A stretch of 64,000 nt of DNA. Origin: Actinomadura kijaniata NBRC 14229. Lineage in GTDB: Bacteria; Actinomycetota; Actinomycetes; Streptosporangiales; Streptosporangiaceae. Shown here piece after piece: positions 63,740 to 64,000 of the stretch (position 1 is the stretch's first letter; each line of letters starts with the position of its first letter). The notes under the pieces are model-generated. The model was not told the DNA's origin, did no database searches, and saw only the letters and a program-made list of their open reading frames with translations. The position numbers and the translations under genes are program-made. The stretch covers positions 1 through 64,000 of the forward strand of contig NZ_BCQR01000046.1 of NCBI RefSeq assembly GCF_001552175.1. Direction: 5' to 3'.

Positions 63740-64000
63740 ATGAACCAATCCGCCGGCGAGCGCGCGTCCGTTGGGGTGCGGCTGGCCGGCCGGACCCGCT
63801 TCGTGCAGGAGCTGGCGCAGGGGTGGCGGCTGGTGGTCGGCACGCCGTGGATCGTGTGCTCGATCGCCGGAAGCACGCTGGTGGTGACCGGGGCGCTGGT
63901 GGCGTTGGTGTGGACGCCGCGTCGCGCGGCCGTGGCCAGCAACCTCGCCGCGCTGCCGGGGGCGGACATGGTGGCCGGGGCGCCGCTGATGGCGGTCGCG
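63740..64000 (+). CDS. Membrane protein, N-terminal part only
   Basis: The gene starts with ATG at 63740, preceded by GAGGAA, and runs off the window after 87 codons. After a basic 30-residue N-terminus (FVQELAQGWRLVVGTPWIV) one membrane helix is predicted at about 40-59 (STLVVTGALVALVW). No family can be named from this part. Confidence 0.6.
   Translation, partial: MNQSAGERASVGVRLAGRTRFVQELAQGWRLVVGTPWIVCSIAGSTLVVTGALVALVWTPRRAAVASNLAALPGADMVAGAPLMAVA

Overview
The window is GC-rich DNA with GTG/TTG starts, leaderless promoters and families typical of filamentous actinomycetes (HxlR, PadR-DUF1048, ECF41 sigma, furA-katG, TipA-like MerR, a DUF574 methyltransferase remnant, DUF6297 ABC permease, a UbiA prenyltransferase related to decaprenyl-phosphate phosphoribosyltransferases). 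Streptosporangiales such as Actinomadura relatives, or Streptomycetales, would fit; the species cannot be named from sequence alone. It looks like accessory chromosome: many regulator-target pairs, ABC exporters and stress genes, flanked and dotted by mobile-element debris. No rRNA, tRNA or CRISPR array was seen.

Layout. 0-1.7 kb: IS110/IS1111-type element with a probable guide-RNA region. 2-3.7 kb: hydrolase and AraC regulator. 3.8-7.5 kb: Tn3-family remnant (intact resolvase, collapsed transposase, coiled-coil zinc protein with a palindromic operator). 7.6-10.3 kb: Lrp regulator with a PLP dehydratase and a P5C-reductase-like enzyme. 10.4-14.5 kb: MFS exporter/HxlR pair, then an ECF41 sigma factor and its FAD oxidoreductase. 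14.9-18.2 kb: furA-katG and a second Fur. 18.3-22.8 kb: methyltransferase pseudogene, serine hydrolase, DUF4097 protein, a phased TGCA operator array, DUF2268 protease and MerR. 22.9-29.5 kb: ABC exporter, PadR-DUF1048 operon, XRE-cupin regulator, methyltransferase, DinB protein, lipoprotein hydrolase, STAS protein.

29.8-35.2 kb: a tightly packed six-gene operon (small unknown protein, epimerase, UbiA prenyltransferase, GT2, membrane phosphodiesterase, flippase-like membrane protein) that reads as an uncharacterised polyprenyl-linked sugar or envelope glycolipid pathway, beside a NarL-type two-component pair. This is my leading candidate for an undescribed system. 38-41 kb: small Cys-rich secreted peptide, unknown protein, DrrAB-type exporter. 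41.6-48.5 kb: a LigA that may be a second copy, a phosphotransferase, MarR, an ABC exporter and a membrane protein. 48.5-58 kb: AraC, a sigma-VOC operon, five VOC (glyoxalase-fold) genes, a large LuxR-ATPase regulator and a TetR-glycosyltransferase pair; two VOC paralogues carry the same promoter architecture. 58-62.4 kb: a frameshifted PQQ-propeller lipoprotein, a sigma-factor fragment and a GH74 xyloglucanase. 62.5-64 kb: a second IS110 end remnant, a lethal-factor-like metalloprotease with a small partner gene, and a membrane protein that runs off the right edge.

All calls are from reading the sequence; no database search was run.
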